Shown: one piece after another, positions 40,631-50,576 of the stretch | Layout: every line of letters starts with the position of its first letter | How positions within the stretch are numbered: the first letter of the stretch is position 1 | Assembly: GCF_051465645.1 (NCBI RefSeq) | Contig: NZ_CP195790.1 | Location: forward strand, 3,472,001-3,536,000 | Direction: 5' to 3' | Length of the DNA stretch: 64,000 bases | Source: Planctomicrobium sp051465645 | GTDB taxonomy: Bacteria > Planctomycetota > Planctomycetia > Planctomycetales > Planctomycetaceae | The notes under the pieces: generated by a model | Seen by the model: the letters and a program-made list of their open reading frames with translations, nothing else | What the model was told of the DNA's origin: nothing | Databases searched by the model: none | Program-made: the position numbers and the translations under genes

Positions 40631-41113
40631 TTAATCACCCATCAACCAATCCATTGCAGCGTCTTCGTCGGCATCAAACTTGCGATGAAGTGAAGCATTG
40701 TTTGCAGCAGGGGGAAGCTTTGTCGCCTTCTGACGACGCTGCATTTCCATTTTCTTTTCGAGCCCCGCCTTTTCCAGCAGACTCATCTCAAACGGATTCT
40801 CTTCCGCTGGTGGAGGAGCATCGCCGGAAGGTTCATACTGAATTTTGTAAAGGCTCTTTGCGATTGCCAGGTTATCACCGGGATGTAGAAATCGAGTGTT
40901 GACCCGTTCCCCATTCACGAGCACGCCGTTCCTGCTGCCCATGTCTCGAACCTGCCAATAGCCGTCAACCAGTTCGAGCTCGCAATGTTGCGAGGAAATG
41001 TTTGGAAACGTCAGCACGATATCACAGTTACTGCGTCGACCGATGAGCAGCTTTGGCTGCAGCAATGGGATGGGGTCACCGCCACCTTCAGGGATCAGCT
41101 CGCCTAAGACCAT
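40631..41113 (-). CDS. FHA-domain protein
   Basis: 160 residues. An N-terminal FHA domain (about 20-95) shows the phosphothreonine-binding signature LLIGRRSNCDIVL, NISSQHCELEL and GSRNGVLVNGERV. The C-terminal tail is charged and ends DEDAAMDWLMGD. It would read a phosphothreonine signal from a Ser/Thr kinase. Stop and start of the next gene (rsgA) are two bases apart, so they are co-transcribed. Confidence 0.9.
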   Translation of the reverse strand: MVLGELIPEGGGDPIPLLQPKLLIGRRSNCDIVLTFPNISSQHCELELVDGYWQVRDMGSRNGVLVNGERVNTRFLHPGDNLAIAKSLYKIQYEPSGDAPPPAEENPFEMSLLEKAGLEKKMEMQRRQKATKLPPAANNASLHRKFDADEDAAMDWLMGD

Positions 41114-41336
41114 GTTTACTGTCTTCCTTGGACCCGAATGACCGGTTAAACCTGGATCTACCCGCCGTCAAAACGCAACCACTCAAGCACTTCGAACAAA
41201 CGATCAGCCCAGCGTTCGTTGGCAAGATGTCGTAAAACACCATCAAAATCGATCTTAAAGCCTGACGGCAGGATGTCAAATTCCGAACAACGATTCCCTG
41301 AACTTGCGGACTGAAGAGACGGCGTCTGCGACGGAA

Positions 41337-41999
41337 TTACTGGTCCATCGACTGCTGGCGGATCAGAATCTGCGACAGTAACAGCTCAACAACCTGTTCG
41401 AGTGACAACGACGTTGTATCGACTTGCACCGCATCCAGAGCAGGTCGCAACGGAGAAACTGCACGTTCCGCGTCACGCTGATCTCGTGTCAATTGATCCT
41501 GCAGCAACTCATCAAAATCAACGGACTTCCCAAGAGCTCGAAACTCGTCAACACGCCGACGAGCACGTTCCTCAGGCTGAGCTGTCAGAAAAAATTTGCA
41601 TTCCGCATGCGGGAACGCCACAGTTCCCTGATCGCGTCCTTCGCAGACAATATTTCTCGACTGGGCAAAATCGCGTTGGCGCTGCACCAATCTCTGACGA
41701 ACCTCAGGAATCTGTGCCACCAGCGAAGCCAGTTGAGTCACTGCTGGAGTCCGAATCTCCGCACTCACATCTTCGCCGTCCATCCGGTACTCGCCTCCGG
41801 AAAGATCGATCGACGTCTCAATCGCGAGGCGAGCAATTTCGTCATGATTGTCCGAAGAAATCGCGTTCCGAATCGCCTTCAGTGCGACCATCCGATACAT
41901 CGCCCCGGTATCCAGAAACAGAAACTTCAGTTCTGCCGCCAGACGCCTGGCAACAGTGCTTTTCCCGGTCCCGGCAGGTCCATCGATCGTGACAATCAT
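41337..41999 (-). CDS. cmk: Cytidylate kinase
   Basis: 220 residues from the ATG at 41999. P-loop IDGPAGTGKSTVARRLA at the start, then DTGAMYRMVALKAI, CEGRDQGTVAFPHAE and RARRRVDEFRALGK: all standard for CMP kinase, which makes CDP/dCDP. An upstream frame extension adds 14 residues before the P-loop and was rejected as too long for the family. Confidence 0.94.
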   Translation of the reverse strand: MIVTIDGPAGTGKSTVARRLAAELKFLFLDTGAMYRMVALKAIRNAISSDNHDEIARLAIETSIDLSGGEYRMDGEDVSAEIRTPAVTQLASLVAQIPEVRQRLVQRQRDFAQSRNIVCEGRDQGTVAFPHAECKFFLTAQPEERARRRVDEFRALGKSVDFDELLQDQLTRDQRDAERAVSPLRPALDAVQVDTTSLSLEQVVELLLSQILIRQQSMDQ

Positions 42000-42135
42000 G
42001 CGATTCAAAATCTCCCACTTTTCAACAAGAGCAACCAGCATCGTCCAGCAGCAAAATCACAAAGTGAAATTAAAGCAGTTTCATCTCCCTCAGGCCAGTT
42101 GAAGTACTGGCGTTCTAGAACGAGCGGCTCCCGCA

Positions 42136-43359
42136 TCAGACAGGAAGGTCACCAGATTCCGCCACTTTTCTGGGACGTGCTGCATCCAGAATGGCGTCCG
42201 TCGCCAGTTTGTTCACTCCGAGAAACTGCTTCAGCCCGACATAGCGGTCAACAGCGTCAGCAGCAGGCTGGTCTCGCAGGACCGCACGAATCAGGAGGTT
42301 CTTGGGAGTATGTTCCAGATCGATGAATTCCAGAATCTGCGTCCGATACCCGGCGGCCTCTAATGCTCCCGCCCGAAGTGCATCCGTTGCCAGTGCCGAC
42401 ACCCGTTCTTTCAGCACCCCGTACCGCAGGATTCCTTCAAGCGGTTCAGACTCAATCGACTGGGACAACTCATGCTGGCAACAAGGAGCAGCGAGGATCA
42501 CTTTCGCTCCCGCACTGACAGAAAACGCCAGTGCGTGGTCCGTTGCCGTATCACATGCATGCAACGAAACCGCGAGATCAATGGTTCCAGATTCAGAGAC
42601 ATCAGATTCCGTGACCGATTGAATCTGTTCCGACTGAAACACCATTCCCGTCAGCTTCAACTTGCTGGCAATCGACTGACATCGATCAATGACATGGCGA
42701 TTCTGGTCGATCCCGATCAGTTCCACATCTCGCTTCAAAATGAAGTGAAACAGGTGGTGCAACGCAAATGTCAGGTAACTTAACCCGCATCCGAAATCGA
42801 CAATACGCAATTTCCCTGACGCAGGTAACGCGTCCACAATATCGTGAACCATTTCCAGATAGCGGTTGATCTGACGAAACTTCTTCTGTCGAGATGGTTT
42901 GACCACACCTTCGGCAGTCATCACATCCAGTTCATACAGAAACGGGCAGGGAACCCCTTCCGGAATCAGGTATTCCTTCTTCCGATTATGAGCAAGTGTC
43001 GCCTGCGGCAACTGACTTGGCTTCTTACGTTGCAGGTGCACTCGCCCTTGAGATGACACCTTGGCAACGTAATCGACGTCACCAGTAAATAAATACGCTT
43101 CCTGATAGACCGTATCAAAGAGATTGCGAATCAGGTCAGCACTCTCCAGCAGTGTGCGATTCACCTGAGTCTGCTGACGCTCGAATTGCTGCTCCCATTG
43201 CAGTCGTGCCTCGTTCTTGATCAGCACAGGTCGAATGGTCTGTTTGCGAGGCTGCTCCGTGGCATTTTTGCGAGGTCTGGCAAGAACCAGCGAAACGAAT
43301 CTTTGCGAGACAACCGTCTCCTCAAAACAGCGCAGCAGTTCTTCCAATTCCTCCGACAT
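42136..43359 (-). CDS. Class I SAM-dependent methyltransferase with extended N-terminus
   Basis: 407 residues from the ATG at 43359 (GAGGA upstream). The SAM-binding motif is RIVDFGCGLSYLTFALHHLF around residue 190; LIGIDQNRHVIDRC and LAVSLHACDTATDHALAFS follow, with the CCQHEL cysteine pair. The layout resembles the Methyltransf_32 / GSTCD-like RNA or protein methyltransferases. The substrate is not known. The N-terminal 150 residues are family-specific. Confidence 0.8.
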   Translation of the reverse strand: MSEELEELLRCFEETVVSQRFVSLVLARPRKNATEQPRKQTIRPVLIKNEARLQWEQQFERQQTQVNRTLLESADLIRNLFDTVYQEAYLFTGDVDYVAKVSSQGRVHLQRKKPSQLPQATLAHNRKKEYLIPEGVPCPFLYELDVMTAEGVVKPSRQKKFRQINRYLEMVHDIVDALPASGKLRIVDFGCGLSYLTFALHHLFHFILKRDVELIGIDQNRHVIDRCQSIASKLKLTGMVFQSEQIQSVTESDVSESGTIDLAVSLHACDTATDHALAFSVSAGAKVILAAPCCQHELSQSIESEPLEGILRYGVLKERVSALATDALRAGALEAAGYRTQILEFIDLEHTPKNLLIRAVLRDQPAADAVDRYVGLKQFLGVNKLATDAILDAARPRKVAESGDLPV

Positions 43360-43520
43360 CAATTCCTCAACCTTTCCCAGCGACCACAACAGGCTCTATC
43401 ATCGCCATCATGTCGACAAACAGAGAGAACGAACGATTCCGACTCTCTCAATTAGCGACCACTCAGACCAACCGTTTCGGCAACAATATCTCTCTCCAGA
43501 CAGAACCGTAAGGGCTCCAC

Positions 43521-43697
43521 ATGGCGATCAACAAGAAACACCAGAAGCAAATCGATTCCCTGAAGAAAAAACTGACCACTCTCCAACAGCAACTCTCCGG
43601 AGCAAAGAAACAACCAGACGATCCGGCAGAAATCCCCCGACTCGAGAAAGAAATCGCAACGATCCAGAAGCAGATTCACGAACTCCAGAACAGTTAA
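43521..43697 (+). CDS. Small coiled-coil protein
   Basis: 58 residues from the ATG at 43521 with AAGGG upstream. It is nearly all heptad repeats (QKQIDSLKKKLTTLQQQLS and IPRLEKEIATIQKQIHELQ), broken by GAKKQPDDP, so a helical hairpin is likely. Function unknown; the reading frame and its hydrophobic spacing are the support. Confidence 0.55.
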   Translation: MAINKKHQKQIDSLKKKLTTLQQQLSGAKKQPDDPAEIPRLEKEIATIQKQIHELQNS

Positions 43698-43794
43698 GCA
43701 TCAAACGGCCCGTCAATGCGACCACAGGGCGTTGCCATCTCGAAGTCACTTTCCCAGCCGCTGTGTTCCCACATTTTCCAAAATCGCTTCCGCC

Positions 43795-44337
43795 ATGTCT
43801 AACACATCTCTCCCGGCCCAGTCGGCTGCATCCGCACCACCTGCATTCAAGCCGACGATTATCGTTGTCCACCCGCGAGAGAATCGGGCGAAATGTTCCG
43901 TAGAACCACTGCGAGGTCAGGCCCCATACATTTTCTGGACTTTCCCGAAACGCGGCCCGGAATCGATCGAAAGTTATGTCCGGCTCGGAATCGGGGGGCC
44001 GCTCCTGACTTCAAACGATGCCGCCAATGGTCTCCTTTTGCTCGACGGAACCTGGCGACTGGCTGCTCGAATGGAGAAAGATTACACGTCACTGCCAGTT
44101 CGCAGCCTGCTCCCGTGGCAAACAGCTTACCCTCGCGTGTCGAAGACCTACGACGATCCCGCGGCTGGATTGGCGACCGTCGAAGCCTTATTTGCCGCCC
44201 ACTGCCAGATTGGACTCACCACCGAGGGGTTACTCGACCACTACTACTGGAAAGACCGCTTTCTGGAGATTAACGCCAAACTGCTTGAGCAATGTGGGAA
44301 AACCGGCCTCCCACCCGACTCAACACTCGCTGAGTAA
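43795..44337 (+). CDS. Tsr3-like / DUF367 protein (rRNA aminocarboxypropyltransferase family)
   Basis: 180 residues from the ATG at 43795. The pattern IIVVHPRENRAKCSVEPLRG, LLLLDGTWRLAARM and YPRVSKTYDDPAAGLATVEA matches the Tsr3/DUF367 family, whose characterised members put an aminocarboxypropyl group on rRNA. In bacteria the target is not established. No neighbour is in the same pathway. Confidence 0.75.
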   Translation: MSNTSLPAQSAASAPPAFKPTIIVVHPRENRAKCSVEPLRGQAPYIFWTFPKRGPESIESYVRLGIGGPLLTSNDAANGLLLLDGTWRLAARMEKDYTSLPVRSLLPWQTAYPRVSKTYDDPAAGLATVEALFAAHCQIGLTTEGLLDHYYWKDRFLEINAKLLEQCGKTGLPPDSTLAE

Positions 44338-44556
44338 GGCCCCCCCAAAAAATCGAGCAGATCTCTTCCTTAACGAAATCAGATCGAAGTTCACCTGTCG
44401 ATCGCTCACTTTGGGCTTTTGTCTCCGGATCAGATTGTCTCGAAAATCCTTACTGACTTTTTGTGAATCTCGGTAAGAATTAACGGACCGGAGCGAATCT
44501 CCCTGAGGTACGCATTCGATTTCTGAAACCTGATATCAAGCGGGAAGCACACGAGA

Positions 44557-44766
44557 ATGGTAGCGCAAGGTCAAGGCTCAACATCAAATGTGATTGCTGC
44601 GGTCTGCAGCTTCTTCCTGCCGGGACTGGGACAGCTCGTCCAGGGACGCCCTTTACGAGCGCTCATCCACTTCATCCTTGGATCACTGCTGTGGTTGATC
44701 TTCATGGGATGGGTCATCCATATCTGGTCGTGCCTCGAAGCAGCCTGGTACACGCCGGGACAGTAA
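44557..44766 (+). CDS. Small membrane protein
   Basis: 69 residues. Two hydrophobic segments (IAAVCSFFLPGLGQLVQG and ALIHFILGSLLWLIFMGWVI) and a tryptophan-rich end. The first segment has the LPGLGQ pattern of TM2-like small membrane proteins. The start at 44557 lacks a strong ribosome site. Function unknown. Confidence 0.65.
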   Translation: MVAQGQGSTSNVIAAVCSFFLPGLGQLVQGRPLRALIHFILGSLLWLIFMGWVIHIWSCLEAAWYTPGQ

Positions 44767-44899
44767 CGCCCCGTGGAGTTGAAGAGACAGCATCCTGCAT
44801 GCGAAAATAAGTTCTCACCCGACAAAAGAGACTGCTGCTCCGTCTCCGGAACAGATCGTTCCGATCGAATTCCGACGACACTGAGACATTTTTGAATTG

Positions 44900-45589
44900 A
44901 TGTGCCGAATGCTTTGGACTTGCTCTGCGCTGATCTTTGACCTTGATGGTGTCCTGGTCGACTCAAACGATACTTCAGAACGACATTGGAAAGTCTGGGC
45001 TGCGCAGCACGGCATTCCTTATTCATCAATCGAAGCGATTCACCACGGACGCCCGACAATCGAAATCATGCGAGTCGTCGCCCCTCATCTGGATGCGGCA
45101 GCCGAGGCGTCTGCGAAAGAGGACTTTGAAGCAGATGACACTGCAGGGCTCTCCGCGTTTGCCGGAGCGTATCGCCTGATGAGCTCTCTCCCCCCCACGC
45201 AATGGGCGATCGCTACGAGTGGAAAACGACGAACTGCGACGATTCGGCTGAAGCACACAGGGCTGTTGATCCCCAACGTCTTTATTACCGCGAATGACAT
45301 CACGCATGGGAAGCCCAACCCGGAGCCATATTTAAAAGCGATCAATCAACTTGGAGTTGCCCCTGGTGAATCCGTTGTGATCGAAGATGCACCAGCAGGC
45401 ATTCAGGCTGGGCGAGGCGCTGGAGCCAAGGTGATCGGTGTCGCAACGACGAACCCACCCGAACTTCTTGCTGACGCTGACGTTGTCTTGCGCAAGCTGG
45501 ACGACATTCAACTCACTGTGGTGGGTCAGCAACTCCAACTCTTATGGCCGGATTCTGCGGTTCTCTTCCAGCGAGAGAATCGCTCCTAA
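44900..45589 (+). CDS. HAD-superfamily phosphatase (beta-phosphoglucomutase/phosphatase-like)
   Basis: 229 residues from the ATG at 44900; a TTG three bases upstream and an ATG at 44909 are alternatives. HAD motif I is FDLDGVLVDS, motif II ATSGKRR, and motif III/IV HGKPNPEPYLKAI with VIEDAPAGIQAGRGAG. The cap domain is about 90 residues. This is the YfbT/PgmB-type subfamily of sugar-phosphate phosphatases or mutases. The exact substrate is unknown. Confidence 0.88.
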   Translation: MCRMLWTCSALIFDLDGVLVDSNDTSERHWKVWAAQHGIPYSSIEAIHHGRPTIEIMRVVAPHLDAAAEASAKEDFEADDTAGLSAFAGAYRLMSSLPPTQWAIATSGKRRTATIRLKHTGLLIPNVFITANDITHGKPNPEPYLKAINQLGVAPGESVVIEDAPAGIQAGRGAGAKVIGVATTNPPELLADADVVLRKLDDIQLTVVGQQLQLLWPDSAVLFQRENRS

Positions 45590-45777
45590 AACACGAGAAC
45601 ACTCCCTGAAGGGGAGTCGAAAATCTCTCCGCGACCTCACTGCAGAGACGGCATTCAGCCAAAAGCATTTCCAGAAATCATGCAGCGTTTTTGGCACGCG
45701 GAATTCAGCTATTCACCAATCGAGAAGGCTGCTGCGCGGCCGCATGATAGACCGAACCGGTCTGATAGCAAACAAAA

Positions 45778-45807
45778 AAGCCGGCCATCCTGTTGGATGG
45801 CCGGCTT
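45778..45807. terminator. Bidirectional terminator
   Basis: AAGCCGGCCATCC / GGATGGCCGGCTT, 13 bp with a 4-base loop, flanked by an A-run and a T-run, between convergent genes. Confidence 0.9.
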
Positions 45808-45837
45808 CAATTTTTAAGCGATCTCAATCAACAAGTC

Positions 45838-46890
45838 TTAGAACTCGCCGATTGGCTGACCGTCACGAATCGCAAGCAACAGTTCGAAAACGCTGTTGGA
45901 TTCGACACCTGAGCTGAGGACGTGAGACAGGTTTTCGTTGACGAACTTCACAGCACCGTCACCCATCAGGAAGTGAGCACCGCCTGTGTGTGAGCTGCTG
46001 AAGCCGTTTGAACCGACGACAGTAACAGCTCCACCTGAAGATTCACCTTCGTTGATGCGAGTAACAGCACCGCCGAGAGCGTCGCCAATGGCAACTCCGT
46101 TACCTGGTGTAACAACTCGTGCTGTTGTTCCACCCACATTTGCTGTTGAAGCGCTGTACAAGCCAGTTGTAATAACTGTGAAGGCACCAGTTCCGCGAGT
46201 CGCGTACAAGGTTCCTGAGTACGGGTTAGTGGTTTTCACTTTCCAAGCACGTTCGCCAACCACGAGAGTGTTGCTGGTACCGTCGGTCATATCGCGCATT
46301 CCCAAGTTGCTGTTCATATAGAACAGGCCTGTTGCACCTGATTGACCATCCACCGCACTCGTTGCACGGGTGTTGGATGGAACCCAGTTCCCGTTCACAC
46401 CAACATAGCTGCTGGATGGAAGGAATTGGTTAGCAACTGGAGCGCGCTGATCGTTCACTGGCGGAGCAGTGTCCGATGGGCAGAGGAACGCTTGAATTGG
46501 AGTCTTCAGGGCCATCCCTCGCTGGGTTGGGCTCGCCTGATAAGCTTCAGTCAGGATTGGGTCAATCCCCTGGGTTCCTGGCTGCAGCAAGTTGTAAGTG
46601 GTGGTTGCTTCGATGTACGGGAGGATCATTGCTGACCAAGCCCACATCCCGTTCACACTTTGAGTATTTGATGTTCCCGTGTTCACATAACCCGGTGGGA
46701 ACCGGTTGAACACGTCATGGTAGTTATGCAGAGCGAGGCCGAGCTGCTTCAGGTTGTTCTTGCACTGAGATCGGCGAGCGGCTTCACGGGCCTGCTGAAC
46801 GGCAGGCAGTAACAAGGCAATAAGAATTGCGATGATCGCAATGACCACCAGCAACTCGATGAGAGTAAACCCTCTACGCAGCATCTTCAT
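45838..46890 (-). CDS. DUF1559 prepilin-like secreted protein
   Basis: 350 residues. The start RRGFTLIELLVVIAIIAIL is the type IV pilin-like N-methylation/cleavage signal, followed by PAVQQAREAARRSQCKNNLK, the planctomycete DUF1559 signature; near the end SHTGGAHFLMGDGAVKFVNE. Such proteins are very numerous in planctomycete genomes and are thought to be pseudopilin-like surface or secretion components. A second copy lies at 60376. An alternative start two residues later is possible. Confidence 0.95.
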   Translation of the reverse strand: MKMLRRGFTLIELLVVIAIIAILIALLLPAVQQAREAARRSQCKNNLKQLGLALHNYHDVFNRFPPGYVNTGTSNTQSVNGMWAWSAMILPYIEATTTYNLLQPGTQGIDPILTEAYQASPTQRGMALKTPIQAFLCPSDTAPPVNDQRAPVANQFLPSSSYVGVNGNWVPSNTRATSAVDGQSGATGLFYMNSNLGMRDMTDGTSNTLVVGERAWKVKTTNPYSGTLYATRGTGAFTVITTGLYSASTANVGGTTARVVTPGNGVAIGDALGGAVTRINEGESSGGAVTVVGSNGFSSSHTGGAHFLMGDGAVKFVNENLSHVLSSGVESNSVFELLLAIRDGQPIGEF

Positions 46891-47733
46891 CTAAATATTC
46901 TCCACCCCGTCTACGAAACAAGTGTCGCAAGAGAACACCTCTTACGAAAAGACAGAACGAAAAGCTCACCTGCAAACGGGTCGCAGTATTCTTCTCACAA
47001 TTCACCGCATAACAAGGCAGATACTTCGTATGAATGCGTGAAACTTTTTGAAAAAGTGAGATTTCGTCATTTTTTAGAAGCGTTCGAATCAGCAAATTCG
47101 CATATCGACATAAAACGCAACGTCAATTCCGAATCTACAACCTATTTCTTCACTTTCCTAACAAATACCACCAAACATCAGCACCCGCTTAAAACAAGCT
47201 TGTCGCGTCGCGCACGAACAATATCCACGCCGCTCAACAACTCAATCAGCACTACAGCAAAACGATACAACAGCGGACAAAACATCAACAAAACAACACA
47301 CATCACACTTAAAAACAGAGTCATCGCAAAGGCTGAGCCAATGCTGATCCCCGCGATTCATTATTTCAGAACAATCAGCATCCGACACCACAAAGGAGCC
47401 GCCAACACGACACGCTGACGTCCTAACCATCGACGCCCCGCTATGTCGGAAGCATAAAAGCAGAGAAGACATTTAAACTGCCGGACATGACACTAACCCC
47501 GCTCCAACATCATATGCTGCCATCGGCACAAGCCACATCAACAAACACAAATGCAAAACTCCTGAACGACACTGTTTGCCACAGGTAGCTCAGGAGCTGC
47601 ATAAATCGAATTTTATCATTCAGCCTGACATTCATTGTGAACAATCAAGGCCGCCACCAACACAGCAGAGCAAGCTTCCCGCCGACAAACAACTGTTCAA
47701 ATCGTACGGGATGCAACTCCACTGACCAGCAGA
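46891..47733. other. Long A+T-rich intergenic region
   Basis: About 840 bases between the DUF1559 gene and the RNase E/G gene, clearly poorer in G+C than the rest of the window. Its short open frames have no family resemblance. It would contain the DUF1559 promoter; nothing else is seen. Confidence 0.5.
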
Positions 47734-49299
47734 TTACTGGGAGACCTCTGAACTTTTCAGCGGTGTTCCAATCTTATTGAAGCAGCGTGTCTGCAAGTGA
47801 GCCGGACTGACATTCACCCCGGTCTGAACTCGGACCTGAACCCCATAACGCTCTTCAAGAGTGATCAGCTCCCGACGCTTCTTGTTGATCATGTAGTCCG
47901 CGACACGCTGATGAACTTCAACTCGAACCTCAGCGACATCCTGACCTGATGCTGCCTGCATCAAGGCTCGCATCACTTCAATTGCCATGCTCTCAGCGGT
48001 TTTCACCTGACCGGCGCCAAGACAGCATGGGCAATCTTCATAGGTACTGCGACGCAGTGACGGACGAATTCGCTGCCGTGTCATCTCGATCAGACCAAAC
48101 GGGCTGATTCGCAACACTTTGGTCCGCGCACGATCACGTTCAACACAGGTGCGCAACTTTCGTTCGACACCGCGACGATGCTTTTCGTCTCGCATGTCGA
48201 TGAAGTCGTTGACAATCACCCCACCGAGATCGCGCAGGCGAATCTGGCGTGCAATTTCCTCAGCAGCTTCCAGGTTCACCTGATACGCAGACCGTTCAGC
48301 ATCGTCCGCCGAGCGGGAACTTCCGCTGTTGACGTCGATCGCCACGAGCGCTTCTGTCTGGTCAATCACCAGCGACCCGCCGCCACGCAGCGGAACCCGA
48401 CGGCTTTGAATTTGGTCGATCTCCTGCTCAATCTTGTAATGATTGAAGATCGGTTCCTTGCCATCGTAGTACTTCACGCGTTCAACGTGCTTTGGAAGCA
48501 CAACTTTCATGAATTCGCGAGCACGTTCAAATGCAGCAGCTTCATCGATCCAGATCGACTCGATATCGGTGTGATAGATATCCCGAATCGTTCGAGTGAT
48601 CATGTCACTCTCTTCGTAAATATCGATCGGAGATGGAAACTTCTCAAGTCGACGAACGATCGTCTTCCAAAGGCGCAGCAGATAATTCATATCGCGCTGC
48701 AGATCTTTGGCGGTCCGATCCACACCTGCAGTTCGAATAATGAATCCGAGACCTGCTGGTGGTGCCAGTGCCTTCAGAACTTTTCGTAGATCGCGCCGAG
48801 TGTCTTCGTCGGCAATTTTACGGCTGACCCCCAGGCGATTCAGGCCGGGCATCAATACGAGATAACGTCCAGGAATACTGATATAGGTCGAAAGGGTTGG
48901 ACCTTTATTGCCAATTCCCTCTTTGATCACCTGAATCAGAACTTCACTGCCACGCTGGAAAATATCCTGAATTGGCGGCTTGTTTCGTGAACTGCGCTCG
49001 TTGAGCTTCGAGTTTCGTCCTCGTTCAACTTCCTGACGTTCGCGATCATCAAGCAAATGCTTGTAATACTGGTACTCCACGTCGCTGACGTGAAGAAAGC
49101 CATTACGGCCTACCCCGAAGTCAACAAACACCGCCTGAATACTCGGCTCGATGTTGACAACGCGTCCTTTATAGACGTTTCCGACGTAACCTTCCGCACT
49201 TGTACGTTCGACGTACAACTCTTCAAGAATGCCATCTTCAACAATGGCGATGCGGCTTTCCTCTGGTTGGAGGACATTGATCAGCATCTCTTTTTTCAT
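47734..49299 (-). CDS. Ribonuclease E/G family endoribonuclease
   Basis: 521 residues from the ATG at 49299 (GAGGGA upstream). The S1 RNA-binding domain (GYVGNVYKGRVVNIEPSIQA, AVFVDFGVGRNGFLHVSDV) precedes the RNase E/G domain with EALVAIDVNSGSSRS and NDFIDMRDEKHRRGVERKL and the zinc-link CPCCLGAG. Length without a long C-terminal scaffold is closer to RNase G. It processes rRNA and degrades mRNA. Confidence 0.92.
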   Translation of the reverse strand: MKKEMLINVLQPEESRIAIVEDGILEELYVERTSAEGYVGNVYKGRVVNIEPSIQAVFVDFGVGRNGFLHVSDVEYQYYKHLLDDRERQEVERGRNSKLNERSSRNKPPIQDIFQRGSEVLIQVIKEGIGNKGPTLSTYISIPGRYLVLMPGLNRLGVSRKIADEDTRRDLRKVLKALAPPAGLGFIIRTAGVDRTAKDLQRDMNYLLRLWKTIVRRLEKFPSPIDIYEESDMITRTIRDIYHTDIESIWIDEAAAFERAREFMKVVLPKHVERVKYYDGKEPIFNHYKIEQEIDQIQSRRVPLRGGGSLVIDQTEALVAIDVNSGSSRSADDAERSAYQVNLEAAEEIARQIRLRDLGGVIVNDFIDMRDEKHRRGVERKLRTCVERDRARTKVLRISPFGLIEMTRQRIRPSLRRSTYEDCPCCLGAGQVKTAESMAIEVMRALMQAASGQDVAEVRVEVHQRVADYMINKKRRELITLEERYGVQVRVQTGVNVSPAHLQTRCFNKIGTPLKSSEVSQ

Positions 49300-50576
49300 A
49301 GATCCCTCTTCGTCGTGATGGACGAACAGGGTGCATCGCAAGGCGGTTGGCCAGCGCGAGAGGTGGATTCGACTCGTCGTGAGTTTGCAGGGCAAGCCCG
49401 TTTTCTGCCGTCCGGCTACATTGAGCCTGTCGACGCGTTTCAGGGAATGATCGCAGGTAACTGGCGCGGGTCTCGTGAGAGACCTGCAACTGAAGCTCCT
49501 CTGGATTTCGCAATCGAGAGATCAAACTATCAGCTTGGACGAGAAGGACATTTTCGCGAGGTTGGACCCGACGGGTGGTCAGGGGGTGCAACGACGTACC
49601 TGGCAGAGGATCGCCTTTTGTCCATTTCAAATTCAGTGGACGGCGAGACTCTCGAGACACCTTTGTCGTCTTGGCAAACCCGGACCGAAGCGATTGGACG
49701 TCAAATGTGTTCTGGTTGAACACAAAGTCAAAACGGGATTCAAACGGCAAACATGGCCGTGAAACTTTCCTGATTTGACAGACGCCGCGATACACTCTGA
49801 TCGACCCAATTTATGTTTTAGTGATTCAGTTTGAATTCAGGACGAGCGGTTCCTCGAAACTTCAGGGATTCGCCGGTTAGTAAGAATCAATCCAGTTCGA
49901 ACTAACTGTCTGCGAAAAATGTCCGAAATTTCAGAATGAACCGTCGGAATGATTTCAGATGTTTGCTGTATTTGGCTCAAAAACGGCGATCCCCGAGATC
50001 CAGGGAACGTCGGGGCGCATTATGGTTTTTGAGGCATAGCGGTAAGGTAATACACCGATGGGTTCCCGGCCAAGCAAGAATGCTGGTCATTCCTCAGGAT
50101 TTTGCTATAATTTCTTCGCAGTTACCGAAAATAACTTGAGTTTGAGGAGTGACGCAGGCATTGCCCTGCTCCTCCGGCAGGTACGTTCCACGGACGCAAC
50201 AAAAACGCCTCCAAACTTGAGTCTTGTTTTCTAAAATCTCGGTAAACGACGCACCGAGCACACCTTAGGATGGAACCTTTTCTCTAGAAGATACGAAGCG
50301 ACGACACGCTGAGAATCTACATCAAGAGAGATGCGTCTACGCACTGATGCTCTTGACCAAGGGTGTTTCTAGGTGGATGATCTTTACGAAGACTCGAGCG
50401 GACTGGGACGGATTCGTTCGAAGAACAGATTCCAAATTTAGCCAACGTGGCTTTGCCAGAACTCTTTCAGTCAGGGCGCAAGCTCTACATAGAGTCCGCG
50501 CGACACAGACCGCGTCAACAGTTGTTGGCAAAAGTTATTGCCGCACGCACGACCACGGGTTAAGGACCAAAAGTTT
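49300..50576. other. Long intergenic region with divergent leaders
   Basis: About 1.3 kb between the RNase E/G gene (minus) and the SDR gene (plus). No credible coding frame. It contains a good promoter at 50106 and a G/C-rich hairpin near 50144-50175 on the plus strand, and would contain the RNase leader on the minus strand, which in proteobacteria is used for autoregulation. Confidence 0.45.
50084..50118 (+). promoter_or_regulatory. Extended -10 promoter of the SDR gene
   Basis: TGCTATAAT at 50103-50111 is an extended -10 box (TG-N-TATAAT); TGGTCA at 50084-50089 is a weak -35. Transcription would start near 50118, leaving a leader of roughly 460 nt before the ATG at 50577. Confidence 0.6.

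Noticed and set aside
46891..47733. A small A+T-rich gene at 47038-47418
   Set aside because: No ribosome site, low-complexity translation with no hydrophobic or domain pattern.
49057..49719. Plus-strand frame of 220 codons over the start of the RNase E/G gene
   Set aside because: Antisense to a clear S1/RNase gene and without recognisable motifs.
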